From the NCBI GenBank assembly GCA_963771295.1, contig CAVYTB010000017.1, forward strand, positions 372,001 through 436,000: a DNA stretch of 64,000 bases, in the 5' to 3' direction. Every line of letters starts with the position of its first letter. The first letter of the stretch is position 1. Positions 44,198 to 53,480 of this stretch are shown here, piece by piece. The notes beneath the pieces were generated by a model. That model made no database searches. It was not told the DNA's origin and worked only from the letters and a program-made list of their open reading frames with translations. Origin of the DNA: Acidiferrum sp963771295 (GTDB lineage: Bacteria > Acidobacteriota > Terriglobia > Acidiferrales > UBA7541). The translations under genes were made by a program, and so were the position numbers.

Positions 44198-45283
44198 ATG
44201 CGGATACTTTTGGCAGGACACAAAGGTTATATCGGTGCTGTTGCGGCGCCAGTTTTGCTTGCAGCCGGGCACGAGGTAGTGGGACTCGATGCCGACCTGT
44301 TTGCGGGATGCGACTTCGGACCTGCCAATCCGGCAATGCCGGAAATCCACGCTGATCTTCGTGACGTGAAAAAGGGGGACCTCGAGGGCTTCGACGCTGT
44401 GGTCCATTTCGCCGCGTTATCAAATGACCCTCTGGGTAATCTGGATCCAAAACTTACATATGAGGTCAACCACCTTGCGTCGGTGCGACTCGCTGAATTT
44501 GCCAAAAATGCTGGAGTACGGCGCTTTGTCTTCTCTTCCTCATGCAGCACCTACGGGGCGGCCGGTGATCAGATGCACGACGAAACTGCGCCGCTCAACC
44601 CCGTCACAGCCTACGGCGAATCTAAGGTTCTCGCCGAGCGCGACATCGCGGCTTTGGCCAGCGATCATTTCAGCCCGACATTCATGCGCAATGCCACGGC
44701 CTACGGAGTATCTCCAAGATTACGCTTAGATATCGTTCTAAACGACTTTGTGGCTTCTGCTCTCACAACCGGCATCGTGCTGATCAAAAGCGATGGCACC
44801 CCTTGGCGCCCCATTACCCATATTCGTGACATTATCGCGGGCGTGCTGGCGGTTCTGGAAGCTCCACAAGACGTCATTCACAACGAAACCTTCAATGTTG
44901 GGCGAACCGATGAGAACTATCGCATTTCGGAATTGGCAAATATCGTCGCCCAAATCGTTCCTGGCTGTTGCGTGCAATATGTCCCCGGCGGAGGACCAGA
45001 CAAGCGCTGCTACCGTGTCAGTTGCGAAAAGATACGCCGCTTGTTGCCGAATTTCCAGCCGCAGTGGACTGCTCGCAGAGGCGCCAAGGAACTTTACGAT
45101 GCCTACCGCGCAGTTGGCCTTACCCGGGAAGACATCGAGCGTGGCCGCTATGTTCGGATGAATCATATCCAGCGCTTGCTGGACGCGAGAGTATTGGAAA
45201 GTTCTCTGCGCTGGAAGGCGCCGCCGAAAGGGAATGCTTTTCCAGTAAGTATGGGGGAGCCCCAACGCAAGGCTTTCTCTTGA
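44198..45283 (+). CDS. NAD-dependent epimerase/dehydratase (extended SDR)
   Basis: 361 residues. The glycine-rich loop is GHKGYIG, with FAALSNDPLG, the catalytic Ser region VFSSSCSTYG and the Tyr-x3-Lys YGESK. The VSCEKIRRLLP and FNVGRT features resemble UDP- or CDP-sugar epimerases and reductases of deoxysugar pathways. AGGAG lies 5 nt before the ATG. Between RmlC-like/DUF4910 and the C-methyltransferase it probably completes the same modified deoxysugar. An exact reaction cannot be assigned. Confidence 0.87.
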   Translation: MRILLAGHKGYIGAVAAPVLLAAGHEVVGLDADLFAGCDFGPANPAMPEIHADLRDVKKGDLEGFDAVVHFAALSNDPLGNLDPKLTYEVNHLASVRLAEFAKNAGVRRFVFSSSCSTYGAAGDQMHDETAPLNPVTAYGESKVLAERDIAALASDHFSPTFMRNATAYGVSPRLRLDIVLNDFVASALTTGIVLIKSDGTPWRPITHIRDIIAGVLAVLEAPQDVIHNETFNVGRTDENYRISELANIVAQIVPGCCVQYVPGGGPDKRCYRVSCEKIRRLLPNFQPQWTARRGAKELYDAYRAVGLTREDIERGRYVRMNHIQRLLDARVLESSLRWKAPPKGNAFPVSMGEPQRKAFS

Positions 45284-45507
45284 TCGTATCAAACGCCCAT
45301 TTAGTTGGATAACATGCTGTTATTTCAGTTAGTTACGAACCCTGCAAAGCTCGCGAGGCAAGGGGCAAAGAGTTTGAAATTGGCAGACCGATTGCCTACT
45401 ATTCCTATGCCAACGGTCGCCATTGTGTGATTGTCACGGCGGTAGCCTATCTGTTCCTCGCCGATTGTCTTTCCGTGTTTCTGAGAGACCCAAAGCCATA
45501 GCGTAAA

Positions 45508-46779
45508 ATGTCCACCATAATGCAACCCGCTGAAACCCAGCGACAACTAGCATCCCAGACGTGCCGCTTTTGTGGGGCGGCTCTTCGGCGGACGTTTGTT
45601 GATCTGGGAATGACGCCGCTCTGCGAGACCTATCCGTCTGTGGCGGACCTTAACCGGCCTGAAGTGTACTATCCGCTGCACGCTTATATTTGCGAGAGCT
45701 GCTTCCTGGTTCAACTCGATCAATACGAAAGCGCGGAAAAGATCTTCGGTGACTATCCCTATTTTTCCTCCTATTCGGATTCGTGGCTGAAGCATTGCGA
45801 AACTTATTGTGAGAGCATGCGGCAGCGGTTTGGTTTGAACGAAGATAGCTTCGTAGTAGAGGTCGCGAGCAATGACGGATACCTGCTGCAGTATTTTGTC
45901 CGCAGTCAGGTGCCAGTGTTGGGTATCGAGCCTGCCGCAAATGTGGCCAAGGTGGCAATTGAGAAAGGTGTGCCCACCCTGGCCCGCTTTTTCGGCACAG
46001 CGCTTGCCGCGACTCTCGCAAGTAAAGGTAGCCCGGCGGATTTGGTCATTGGCAACAACGTCCTGGCGCAGGTTCCCGACTTGAACGATTTTGTGGAAGG
46101 GCTGAAAGTTCTGCTCAAACGCCAGGGGATCTTGACGCTGGAGTTCCCGCATCTGCTGCAATTGATCGAACGCAACGAATTTGACACCATCTACCACGAA
46201 CACTTTTCCTACTTTTCCTTTTTGACCGCCGTTCGCATTCTCCACTCGCATGGTCTGAAGGTATTTGATGTCGAGGAATTGCCAACGCACGGCGGTTCGC
46301 TCCGCGTTTTTGCTTGCCGGACCGAGGATAGCGCGCGCTGTGTTGAGCCAAACGTCGCAAAACTACTCGCGAAAGAGAAAGCGGTCAGGTTAGATTCGGT
46401 CGAGGGTTACGAAACTTTCGCATCGCAGGTGAAGCAAACCAAGTTTGCTTTAGTTGATTTTTTGTTAAATGCTGCGGAACAAGGCAAAACAGTCGTGGGT
46501 TACGGGGCTCCGGGAAAAAGCGCAACGCTGCTTCATTATTGCGGGATTGGAAAAGACCTCATCGCTTACACCGTGGATCGCAGCCCTCACAAGCAAGGCC
46601 GCTTTCTGCCGGGCAGCCGCATTCCTATCCACCATCCTGATCGAATTCGTGAGACCAAGCCGGATTATGTTGTAATCCTGCCTTGGAACCTGAAGGATGA
46701 GATCATCAACCAACTGCATTTCATACGGGAGTGGGGAGGCAATTTCGTCGTGCCAATCCCCAAAGTTACCATCTGTTGA
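45508..46779 (+). CDS. SAM-dependent sugar C-methyltransferase (TylC3/NovU type)
   Basis: 423 residues in the three-part layout of sugar C-methyltransferases: an N-terminal zinc-binding domain (TCRFCGAAL ... CESCFLVQ), a central SAM domain (VEVASNDGYLLQYF, GIEPAANVAKVA, NNVLAQVPDL) with the HEHFSYFS motif, and a C-terminal domain (VVGYGAPGKSATLLHYCG, KPDYVVILPWNLKDEI). These enzymes add a methyl group to C3 or C5 of keto-deoxysugars. With the RmlC-like and SDR genes this predicts a branched or C-methylated sugar. A 224-bp gap upstream contains no clear feature. Confidence 0.92.
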   Translation: MSTIMQPAETQRQLASQTCRFCGAALRRTFVDLGMTPLCETYPSVADLNRPEVYYPLHAYICESCFLVQLDQYESAEKIFGDYPYFSSYSDSWLKHCETYCESMRQRFGLNEDSFVVEVASNDGYLLQYFVRSQVPVLGIEPAANVAKVAIEKGVPTLARFFGTALAATLASKGSPADLVIGNNVLAQVPDLNDFVEGLKVLLKRQGILTLEFPHLLQLIERNEFDTIYHEHFSYFSFLTAVRILHSHGLKVFDVEELPTHGGSLRVFACRTEDSARCVEPNVAKLLAKEKAVRLDSVEGYETFASQVKQTKFALVDFLLNAAEQGKTVVGYGAPGKSATLLHYCGIGKDLIAYTVDRSPHKQGRFLPGSRIPIHHPDRIRETKPDYVVILPWNLKDEIINQLHFIREWGGNFVVPIPKVTIC

Positions 46780-46801
46780 GTTGCCAGCAACGAGGTGATG
46801 C

Positions 46802-47608
46802 ATGAAAGTTGTCCTGTTTTGTGGCGGAGCGGGCATGAGGCTTAGGGGCTACTCGGAAGATGTGCCCAAGCCCATGGTAACGATCGGGTCGCGCCCCGTG
46901 CTGTGGCACGTGATGAAATACTACGCGCACTTCGGTCACAAGGACTTCATCCTCTGTCTTGGTTATAAAGCAATTGCCATCAAGAACTATTTCCTGGAGT
47001 ACGAGGAGTCGGTTTCCAACGATTTCGTATTTTCTCAGGGCGGCCGGAAGCTCGAGTTCATGCAAAGAGATATCGACGACTGGAAGATTACCTTTGTCGA
47101 CACTGGATTGCACACCAGCATTGCGGACCGGTTGCGTCTTGTCGAACCCTTCCTCGAAGGCGAGAAAATCTTTCTGGCCAATTACAGCGATGGCCTGACG
47201 AATTTCTATCTTCCAAAAATGATTGACGAATTCTCGCGTCGCGACAATTACGCTTCTTTTCTTTCCGTGCAGCCGCGCTCTAGCAGCCTCGACACGGTTC
47301 AAATGAATGAGGACGGTTCCGTCTTCTCGATCAAGTGCATGAAAGACTCGAACATCTGGGTCAATGGCGGATATTTTGTGTTGCGGAGCGACGTGTTTCG
47401 CTACATCAAACCCGGAGAGGAACTCGTCTACGAGCCGTTCCAGCGGATGATCTCCGAAGGCAAAGTTTGGTCGCATCGATATGATGGGTTCTGGCAGTGC
47501 ATGGATACCTTCCGGGATAAACAGATTCTTGATGAACTCGAAGCTTCCGGAAAAGCTCCGTGGTGTTTATGGAAGAATGGTCATCCCGCGGCGGGAGTTG
47601 GGGCTTGA
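46802..47608 (+). CDS. Sugar-1-phosphate nucleotidyltransferase (RfbF-like, glucose-1-phosphate cytidylyltransferase type)
   Basis: 268 residues. The N-terminus KVVLFCGGAGMRLRGYSEDVPKPM is the nucleotide-binding loop, with LANYSDGLTNF (metal Asp) and WVNGGYFVLRSDVFRYI further on; YEPFQRMISEGK and DGFWQCMDTFRDK are typical of the RfbF/CDP-glucose group. It would activate a sugar phosphate as a CDP (or dTDP) sugar. The CDP-glucose 4,6-dehydratase that should follow is not visible, so the donor for the modified sugar is unresolved. GAGGTG lies before the ATG. Confidence 0.87.
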   Translation: MKVVLFCGGAGMRLRGYSEDVPKPMVTIGSRPVLWHVMKYYAHFGHKDFILCLGYKAIAIKNYFLEYEESVSNDFVFSQGGRKLEFMQRDIDDWKITFVDTGLHTSIADRLRLVEPFLEGEKIFLANYSDGLTNFYLPKMIDEFSRRDNYASFLSVQPRSSSLDTVQMNEDGSVFSIKCMKDSNIWVNGGYFVLRSDVFRYIKPGEELVYEPFQRMISEGKVWSHRYDGFWQCMDTFRDKQILDELEASGKAPWCLWKNGHPAAGVGA

Positions 47609-48258
47609 TTCAACTCAGTCTTCCCTCGAATGGCGCAAGCGCGCTTCAGATCCTGTGCCTTGGCGCGCATTCCGACGATATCGAGATCGGCTGCGGAGGA
47701 ACGATTCTTCGGCTTGCGGAACAATATCGCAACTGCATGTTCCACTGGGTTGTGTTCAACGCCATTGGGGTTCGAGAAGCAGAAGCGCATCGCGGTGCCA
47801 CGCTGTTCGTTGGGGCCAACAATCTGAAGGGACCACTCCTCAGGACTTTTCCTGACGGATTCATGCCCTTTATAGGTGCTGACGTCAAAATGGTCTTTGA
47901 AGAATTGAAGAAAGAAGTCTCGCCAGATTTAATCTTCACCCACAACCGAATGGATGCGCATCAGGACCATCGTCTGATCGCGGAATTAACGTGGAACACC
48001 TTTCGGAATCATCTCATCCTCGAGTACGAGATTCCCAAATACGACGGCGACATGGGGCAACCGAACGTATTTGTGCCCCTCGAAATGGATCTGGCACAAA
48101 AGAAGGTTGGCTACATTATGGACACCTTCCACTCGCAGCAGAGTAAACCCTGGTTTCAGGCTGACACATTCCGCTCGCTGCTGCGACTGCGCGGAATGGA
48201 ATGCAATGCTCCCAGCGGAAACGCTGAGGCCTTTTATTGCCGCAAACTGGTACTGTAA
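47605..48258 (+). CDS. PIG-L family deacetylase
   Basis: 217 residues. The zinc-binding AHSDDIEIGCGGT motif near the N-terminus and the HQDHRL motif (His-x-x-His) mark the PIG-L (GlcNAc-PI/LmbE) family, which deacetylates N-acetyl sugars or similar small molecules. A TTG at 47605 is preferred because it overlaps the upstream stop (TTGA) and has GGGAG about 8 nt upstream. It lies between the RfbF-like gene and the GT2 tandem, so it may act on the same nucleotide sugar. Confidence 0.88.
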   Translation: MIQLSLPSNGASALQILCLGAHSDDIEIGCGGTILRLAEQYRNCMFHWVVFNAIGVREAEAHRGATLFVGANNLKGPLLRTFPDGFMPFIGADVKMVFEELKKEVSPDLIFTHNRMDAHQDHRLIAELTWNTFRNHLILEYEIPKYDGDMGQPNVFVPLEMDLAQKKVGYIMDTFHSQQSKPWFQADTFRSLLRLRGMECNAPSGNAEAFYCRKLVL

Positions 48259-48276
48259 AGCTGAACTACCGGAAGT

Positions 48277-49272
48277 ATGGATTTCACAGTCATCATCGTT
48301 ACGTACAATCGCTGCCAAAGTCTGGCCAAGACCTTGGAAAGCGTGGCAGGTTCCTTGCTGCCAAAGTCAGTCGAGTGGGAAGTTTTGGTGGTAGATAACA
48401 ACTCCACCGATCAGACGCGACAGATCGTGGAAGACTTCCGCGTTAGCCATTCCGGTCGGTTTCGCTATCTTCGGGAACCAAATCCAGGTAAATCATATGG
48501 TCTGAATGCTGGGATCGTCGCCTCTCGAGGAGACATCCTCGCCTTCATCGATGACGATGTTACGGTTGAATCGACTTGGCTCCAGAATCTGACCGCAGTT
48601 TTGCTCTCCGGTGAGTGGGCGGGCGCAGGAGGTCGCATCCTGCTGGACAGGAACTTTGCGCCTCCGAGCTGGCTGGCACTCGATGGGCCGTGGAATATGG
48701 GCGGCATGTTAGCGGGGTTTGATTTGGGCGATAAACCTGGCGAACTGCATGAAGCGCCCTACGGCACGAACATGGCTTTTCACAAGCGATTGTTCGAAAA
48801 GCATGGCCTGTTTCGCACCGACTTGGGCCCCAGCCCTAATCGCGAAATTCCTCGGCCTAATGAAGACACGGAATTTGGGCGTCGCCTGCTCGCAGCTGGA
48901 GAGCGCCTGTACTACGCCCCGTCGGCCGTAGTGCACCACCCAGTGCCACAGGAGCGTCTGAAACGAGAATATTTTCTGGCTTGGTGGTTCGACTATGGAC
49001 GGGCACGCACGCGAGAAAAGGGGAAAGGCGCGCCAGTCTGGGGTATTCGTCGGCACTTTTTCAGTATTCCCGCGATGATCACAACACATCTGTCGAAAAG
49101 AGTATGGCAATGGTTATGGACGATGGATACTCAGCAGCGATTCTTCCGCAAGGGCGTGGCTTGGATGTCGGCTGGACAGATTGTGGAGATCTATCGCCTT
49201 GCACGCGACGATAAGAAGCAGAGGATCAGCGCCGCACAACAGACCAAGATAGGCCTCAATGCCCGAACTTGA
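48277..49272 (+). CDS. GT2-family glycosyltransferase, paralogue 1 of 3
   Basis: 331 residues. Landmarks: VIIVTYNRCQSLAKTLESV, VVDNNSTDQTR, FIDDDVTV, AGAGGRIL, GTNMAF, and NEDTEFGRRLLAAGERL. It is closely related to the next two genes (same motifs in the same order). A short Trp-rich segment near the C-terminus may bind the membrane surface. It carries a longer NREIPRPNED linker than its two relatives. Donor and acceptor unknown. Confidence 0.92.
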   Translation: MDFTVIIVTYNRCQSLAKTLESVAGSLLPKSVEWEVLVVDNNSTDQTRQIVEDFRVSHSGRFRYLREPNPGKSYGLNAGIVASRGDILAFIDDDVTVESTWLQNLTAVLLSGEWAGAGGRILLDRNFAPPSWLALDGPWNMGGMLAGFDLGDKPGELHEAPYGTNMAFHKRLFEKHGLFRTDLGPSPNREIPRPNEDTEFGRRLLAAGERLYYAPSAVVHHPVPQERLKREYFLAWWFDYGRARTREKGKGAPVWGIRRHFFSIPAMITTHLSKRVWQWLWTMDTQQRFFRKGVAWMSAGQIVEIYRLARDDKKQRISAAQQTKIGLNART

Positions 49273-50305
49273 TGCCGCCCAAAATGCTGACATATCGTCG
49301 TGCCACGGCACGGTTACTGTAATCCTGTGCACCTACAACCGTTCCCATATCTTGGCGAACGCGCTTCAGAGTATCGCAGCCTCAGAAATGCCAAACTCCA
49401 CAGCTTGGGAAGTTTTAGTGGTTGACAATAACTCGACCGACCAAACCCGCGAGGTCGTGGATAGCTTCGCGCGCCGGCACCCTGCCCGTTTTCGCTATTT
49501 GTTTGAACCCAAGCCCGGAAAATCCCATGCCCTGAACGCGGGAATCCGCGACGCACATGGAGATATTCTGGCTTTTATTGATGACGACGTTACCGTCGAT
49601 ACAAATTGGTTACACAATTTGACCGGCGTTCTGGTTGGCAATACCTGGGCCGGCGCCGGGGGACGTATCCTTCCTGAAAAAACTTTTTCACCTCCGCCCT
49701 GGTTACCGCTCGATGGCCCCGACAATATAGGCGGCGTTCTTGCTCTTTTCGATTTGGGTGACGAGCCGATTGAACTCAGCCAACCACCTTTTGGCACCAA
49801 CATGGCTTTTCAGAAGAAAATGTTCGTAAAGCATGGTGGCTTTCGGCTCGATCTGGGCCCGCGCCCGGGCAGTGAACTGCGCAACGAAGATACGGAGTTT
49901 GGCCGCCGCTTGTTAGCGGCTGGGGAGCGCTTACGCTATGAACCTTCGGCGACGGTTTACCACCGCGTACCGCGGGAGCGCTTAACAACAGGATATTTTC
50001 TTAAGTTTTGTTTCGATCACGGGCGTGCTTCCATTCGCGAGTCTGGCTGGCGCCCGGACCTCTGGGGTATTCCTCGGCACTATCTAACCCTGCTGAAAAT
50101 AGGAATGCTGTTTGCAGCAAGGTCGCTGCGCTGGATCGGTACTTGCTGGAATCGCAAACTGAGGTTCTATCGTAAGGCGATGGTCTGGATGACAGCTGGA
50201 GAAATAGCGGAGGTCTGGTCTCAGTCGCACCACGGGAACAATCTGACCGGCAGTGCTGTGCCAGACGTGCCAGACGTAGAGAGGCAATTGCATCCTCGAA
50301 CGTGA
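49259..50305 (+). CDS. GT2-family glycosyltransferase, paralogue 2 of 3
   Basis: 348 residues. Same architecture as its neighbours, with an N-terminal extension of about 15 residues before VTVILCTYNRSHIL; conserved pieces are VVDNNSTDQTR, FIDDDVTVD, AGAGGRILPEK, FGTNMAFQKKMF and RNEDTEFGRRLLAAGERL. It overlaps the stop of paralogue 1 by 14 bp, so these genes are translated together. Tandem duplicates usually diverge to add successive sugars or to use related donors; this is inference. Confidence 0.92.
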   Translation: MPELDAAQNADISSCHGTVTVILCTYNRSHILANALQSIAASEMPNSTAWEVLVVDNNSTDQTREVVDSFARRHPARFRYLFEPKPGKSHALNAGIRDAHGDILAFIDDDVTVDTNWLHNLTGVLVGNTWAGAGGRILPEKTFSPPPWLPLDGPDNIGGVLALFDLGDEPIELSQPPFGTNMAFQKKMFVKHGGFRLDLGPRPGSELRNEDTEFGRRLLAAGERLRYEPSATVYHRVPRERLTTGYFLKFCFDHGRASIRESGWRPDLWGIPRHYLTLLKIGMLFAARSLRWIGTCWNRKLRFYRKAMVWMTAGEIAEVWSQSHHGNNLTGSAVPDVPDVERQLHPRT

Positions 50306-50357
50306 CGCAATGAGGAGCTTTCGGGCCTGTATTTGGACAAAGTGATCCTCGAAGTTC

Positions 50358-51308
50358 ATGAACATCACGCTCATTCTGTGTACGTATAATCGCTGTGAGG
50401 GCCTGGCTAAGGCGCTTGCAAGCGCTGCAGCCCTACGAGTTCCCGAGTCCATCGAGTGGGAAGTATTGGTGGTGGACAATAATTCGTGTGATCAGACCCG
50501 CGAAGTTGTTAAGGCATTCGCTGACCGATATCCGGGCCGCTTCCGCTATCTGTTTGAACCACAGCCCGGTAAGTCCTATGCGCTCAATTCCGGAATTCGA
50601 GACGCTGGAGGAACGGTGTTGGCGTTCATGGACGACGACGTCACGGTTGAACCGTCCTGGCTTACGAACTTGACGGCGACTCTGCACCGCGGAGAATGGG
50701 CGGGTGCGGGAGGGCGCATTCTTCCGGAAAAGAATTTTTCGCCTCCCCGATGGCTGTCGCTCACAGCCCCGCGTGGCCGATATGCATTAGCTCCCCTCGC
50801 GCTGTTCGACCTTGGAGAGCAACCTGGTCAACTGACGGAACCACCGTTCGGCACAAACATGGCATTTCGAAAAGAGATGTTTGAGAAGCACGGCGGTTTT
50901 CGCACCGACTTGGGGCCCCGCCCCGGCAGCGAAATACGCAACGAGGACACGGAGTTCGGCGCTCGGTTGTTGGCGCAGGGAGAGCGTCTACATTACGAAC
51001 CCTCGGCGGTGGTATATCACGCCGTGTCCGAGGACCGAGTCCGAAAAAAATATTATCTGGATTGGTGGTTCGATAAAGGCCGAGCGGATATTCGCCAATT
51101 TGGAATTCCAATCAATGCCTGGTGCATTCTAGGGGTTCCTCTATACCTCCTTCGCCGTGTCGCCGCTTGGACGCTGCGCTGGATGGTGAGCCTCGATCCA
51201 TCTGGCCGTTTTAACAGTAAACTTGCCGTTTGGGCCAAGGCTGGGGAGATCCTGGAGTGCTACCGCCGCTCCCCGGCTGAGACGAAAGAACGCAATGTCC
51301 AAAATTGA
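50358..51308 (+). CDS. GT2-family glycosyltransferase, paralogue 3 of 3
   Basis: 316 residues, without the N-terminal extension of paralogue 2. Motifs are ITLILCTYNRCEGLAKAL, VVDNNSCDQTREVV, FMDDDVTVE, AGAGGRILPEKNF and RNEDTEFGARLLAQGERL. It resembles paralogue 2 more than paralogue 1 (LPEKNFSPP, RPGSEIRNED). A 52-bp gap separates it from paralogue 2, and the aminotransferase start lies inside its 3' end. Confidence 0.92.
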   Translation: MNITLILCTYNRCEGLAKALASAAALRVPESIEWEVLVVDNNSCDQTREVVKAFADRYPGRFRYLFEPQPGKSYALNSGIRDAGGTVLAFMDDDVTVEPSWLTNLTATLHRGEWAGAGGRILPEKNFSPPRWLSLTAPRGRYALAPLALFDLGEQPGQLTEPPFGTNMAFRKEMFEKHGGFRTDLGPRPGSEIRNEDTEFGARLLAQGERLHYEPSAVVYHAVSEDRVRKKYYLDWWFDKGRADIRQFGIPINAWCILGVPLYLLRRVAAWTLRWMVSLDPSGRFNSKLAVWAKAGEILECYRRSPAETKERNVQN

Positions 51309-52641
51309 AAAGTTCGCGAAACCGGCAACGGAAATGTCATTTACCGAATCTCGCCGGCTCCAGGCAAAAAGCCATTGGCTCATCCCGGGAGGCGCGCACA
51401 CTTACGCAAAGGGGGATGACGAGTATCCGGAGATAGCCCCTGCGTTTATCTTGCGTGGCGAAGGGTGTCACGTCTGGGATGCCGACGGAAACAAATTCAT
51501 CGAATATGGAATGGGACTCAGGTCAGTAAGCCTGGGTCATGCGTTTGCCCCGGTCGTTGAAGCGGCGCAGCAACAAATGCGAATTGGGGCAAACTTCACG
51601 CGCCCCGCCAAAATCGAGGTTGAGTACGCGGAAGAACTTCTCCAAGTCCTGACGAACGCTGATATGGTGAAGTTCGCAAAAAACGGCTCTGACGTTACAA
51701 CCGCTGCCGTGAAACTCGCGCGTGCTTACACCGGACGCGATATGGTTGCAATCTGCGCTGATCACCCATTTTTCTCCTGCGATGATTGGTTCATAGGAAC
51801 GACGGAACTTAATGCCGGGATTCCGCAGCCGTACCGTGAACTCACCGCGTCGTTCCATTACAACAATCTGGAAAGCGTGAAGGAATTGTTCGACAGACAC
51901 TCGGGCCGGATCGCTTGCCTGATTCTGGAGCCCGCCACGGCCGAGGAACCCCGCGATGATTTCCTTCGTCAACTCAAGGAACTCTGCGAGAACCACGGTA
52001 GCCTGCTGATCCTGGACGAAATGATCACTGGATTCCGCTGGCATATCAGTGGAGCGCAGGAAAACTATGGCGTCGTTCCTGATCTCTCTACGTTTGGAAA
52101 GGCCATGGGCAATGGATTTGCCATTGCCGCGCTGGCTGGAAGACGCGAGATCATGAAACTTGGCGGACTGGATCACGCCGGCGAGAGAGTATTCCTGCTT
52201 TCTACAACACATGGAGCGGAAACTCACGCGCTTGCCGCTGCTCGCGAGACCCTCCATATCTACCAGCGCTGCCATGTCGTCGAACACCTGTACCGGCAGG
52301 GAGAACGTTTGAGAGCGGGCATAAATGATTGCATTGCCCGTCACGGAATTGCCGGCCAATTCGCGATCCTGGGCCGCGCGCCAAACTTGATTTACGCTAC
52401 GAAGGACGCGGATGCCAAAAGTTCCCAGGGTTTCCGTACATTGTTTCTCCAGGAAATGATTCGTGGTGGAATCATTGCTCCGTCGTTTGTAGTCAGCTTT
52501 TCTCATTCCGACGAAGTCATAGATCACACGATTGAAGTTGTTGATCGAGTGCTCGGAGTATACGCGAGAGCGCTCGCCGAGGGGCTCGAGAAATATCTGC
52601 TGGGACGTCCGGTGAAGCCGGTCAACCGGAGGTTCAATTGA
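51295..52641 (+). CDS. Class III aminotransferase, glutamate-1-semialdehyde aminomutase-like
   Basis: 448 residues. It follows the HemL-like layout: LIPGGAHTYAKGDDEYP, WDADGNKFIEYGMGL, KNGSDVTTAAVKLARAYTG, LDEMITGFRW and the PLP Lys in STFGKAMGNGFAIAALAG. Its place among glycosyltransferases and its divergence suggest it makes an amino sugar or amino-acid decoration rather than haem precursor; that is inference. The ATG at 51295 is chosen because MSKIEKF starts conserved sequence and overlaps the stop of the third GT2 gene by 14 bp. Confidence 0.88.
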   Translation: MSKIEKFAKPATEMSFTESRRLQAKSHWLIPGGAHTYAKGDDEYPEIAPAFILRGEGCHVWDADGNKFIEYGMGLRSVSLGHAFAPVVEAAQQQMRIGANFTRPAKIEVEYAEELLQVLTNADMVKFAKNGSDVTTAAVKLARAYTGRDMVAICADHPFFSCDDWFIGTTELNAGIPQPYRELTASFHYNNLESVKELFDRHSGRIACLILEPATAEEPRDDFLRQLKELCENHGSLLILDEMITGFRWHISGAQENYGVVPDLSTFGKAMGNGFAIAALAGRREIMKLGGLDHAGERVFLLSTTHGAETHALAAARETLHIYQRCHVVEHLYRQGERLRAGINDCIARHGIAGQFAILGRAPNLIYATKDADAKSSQGFRTLFLQEMIRGGIIAPSFVVSFSHSDEVIDHTIEVVDRVLGVYARALAEGLEKYLLGRPVKPVNRRFN

Positions 52642-53420
52642 CAGCGCAACTCCGCGAACTCTACAGATATCGCGAACTGCTGTACATGATCGTGCTCCGC
52701 GACATCAAAGTTCGCTACAAACAGTCGGTCATGGGATTTCTTTGGGCGATTCTCATGCCCGTGCTGATCGTGTCCGCCGGTGTCCTGGTTCGCTATGCAT
52801 ATGGCATCGCGTCTCACAAGCCATTGGCAATGTCCGACGTTGTGAGCGTGGCGACGAAATCCATCCCATGGGCTTTTCTGGTTTCGTCTATTAAGTTCTC
52901 CTGCCAGAGCTTGCTTGCCAACCACAATCTCGTAACTAAGGTCTATTTTCCCAAAGAGATTTTTCCGATCGCCGCGGTGCTCGCGCAACTGTTCGACCTG
53001 TTCATTGCCAGTCTGGTGCTGGTGATTCTACTGGTGGTCGCCAAAGTGAGCTTGAGCTTACAACTTCTCTGGGCCGGCCCTCTGTTGGCCCTAACGATCG
53101 CTTTGGCGATTGGCGTTGGGCTCATCGTCTCTGCGGGCAGTTTGTTCTTCCGCGATGTCAAGTACATCGTCGAGGTGTTTCTCACTTTCGCCATCTTTTT
53201 CACGCCGGTGTTCTATGACGTGAGTATCTTCGGCGCGAAAGGCAAATGGTTGCTGCTGAATCCGGTGGCGCCAGTTCTTGAGGGATTTTCCTCGATCGTG
53301 CGTGGCCAGGCGCCAAACTGGGATTGGCTTGCCTATAGCCTCATTTTTGCCACACTCATGGTGCTGTTGGCGTATGGTCTGTTCAAAAAGGTCGAACCCG
53401 CATTTGCCGAGAACATCTGA
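52638..53420 (+). CDS. wzm: ABC-2 type polysaccharide export permease (Wzm/TagG-like)
   Basis: 260 residues with six predicted helices (near residues 32-50, 70-92, 104-130, 135-160, 165-190 and 225-245). The N-terminus RELLYMIVLRDIKVRYKQSVMGFLWAILMPVLIV is the typical entry of Wzm-type permeases. It forms the membrane channel for a lipid-linked glycan, with the ATPase encoded next. The start is a TTG overlapping the upstream stop (TTGA), with GGAGG 5 nt before it. Confidence 0.92.
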   Translation: MTAQLRELYRYRELLYMIVLRDIKVRYKQSVMGFLWAILMPVLIVSAGVLVRYAYGIASHKPLAMSDVVSVATKSIPWAFLVSSIKFSCQSLLANHNLVTKVYFPKEIFPIAAVLAQLFDLFIASLVLVILLVVAKVSLSLQLLWAGPLLALTIALAIGVGLIVSAGSLFFRDVKYIVEVFLTFAIFFTPVFYDVSIFGAKGKWLLLNPVAPVLEGFSSIVRGQAPNWDWLAYSLIFATLMVLLAYGLFKKVEPAFAENI

Positions 53421-53480
53421 TGACCAGCAATGTCGGCGAGGGTGACCGAATTCTAGAGTGAATCCAGTACGAGGGCATTG

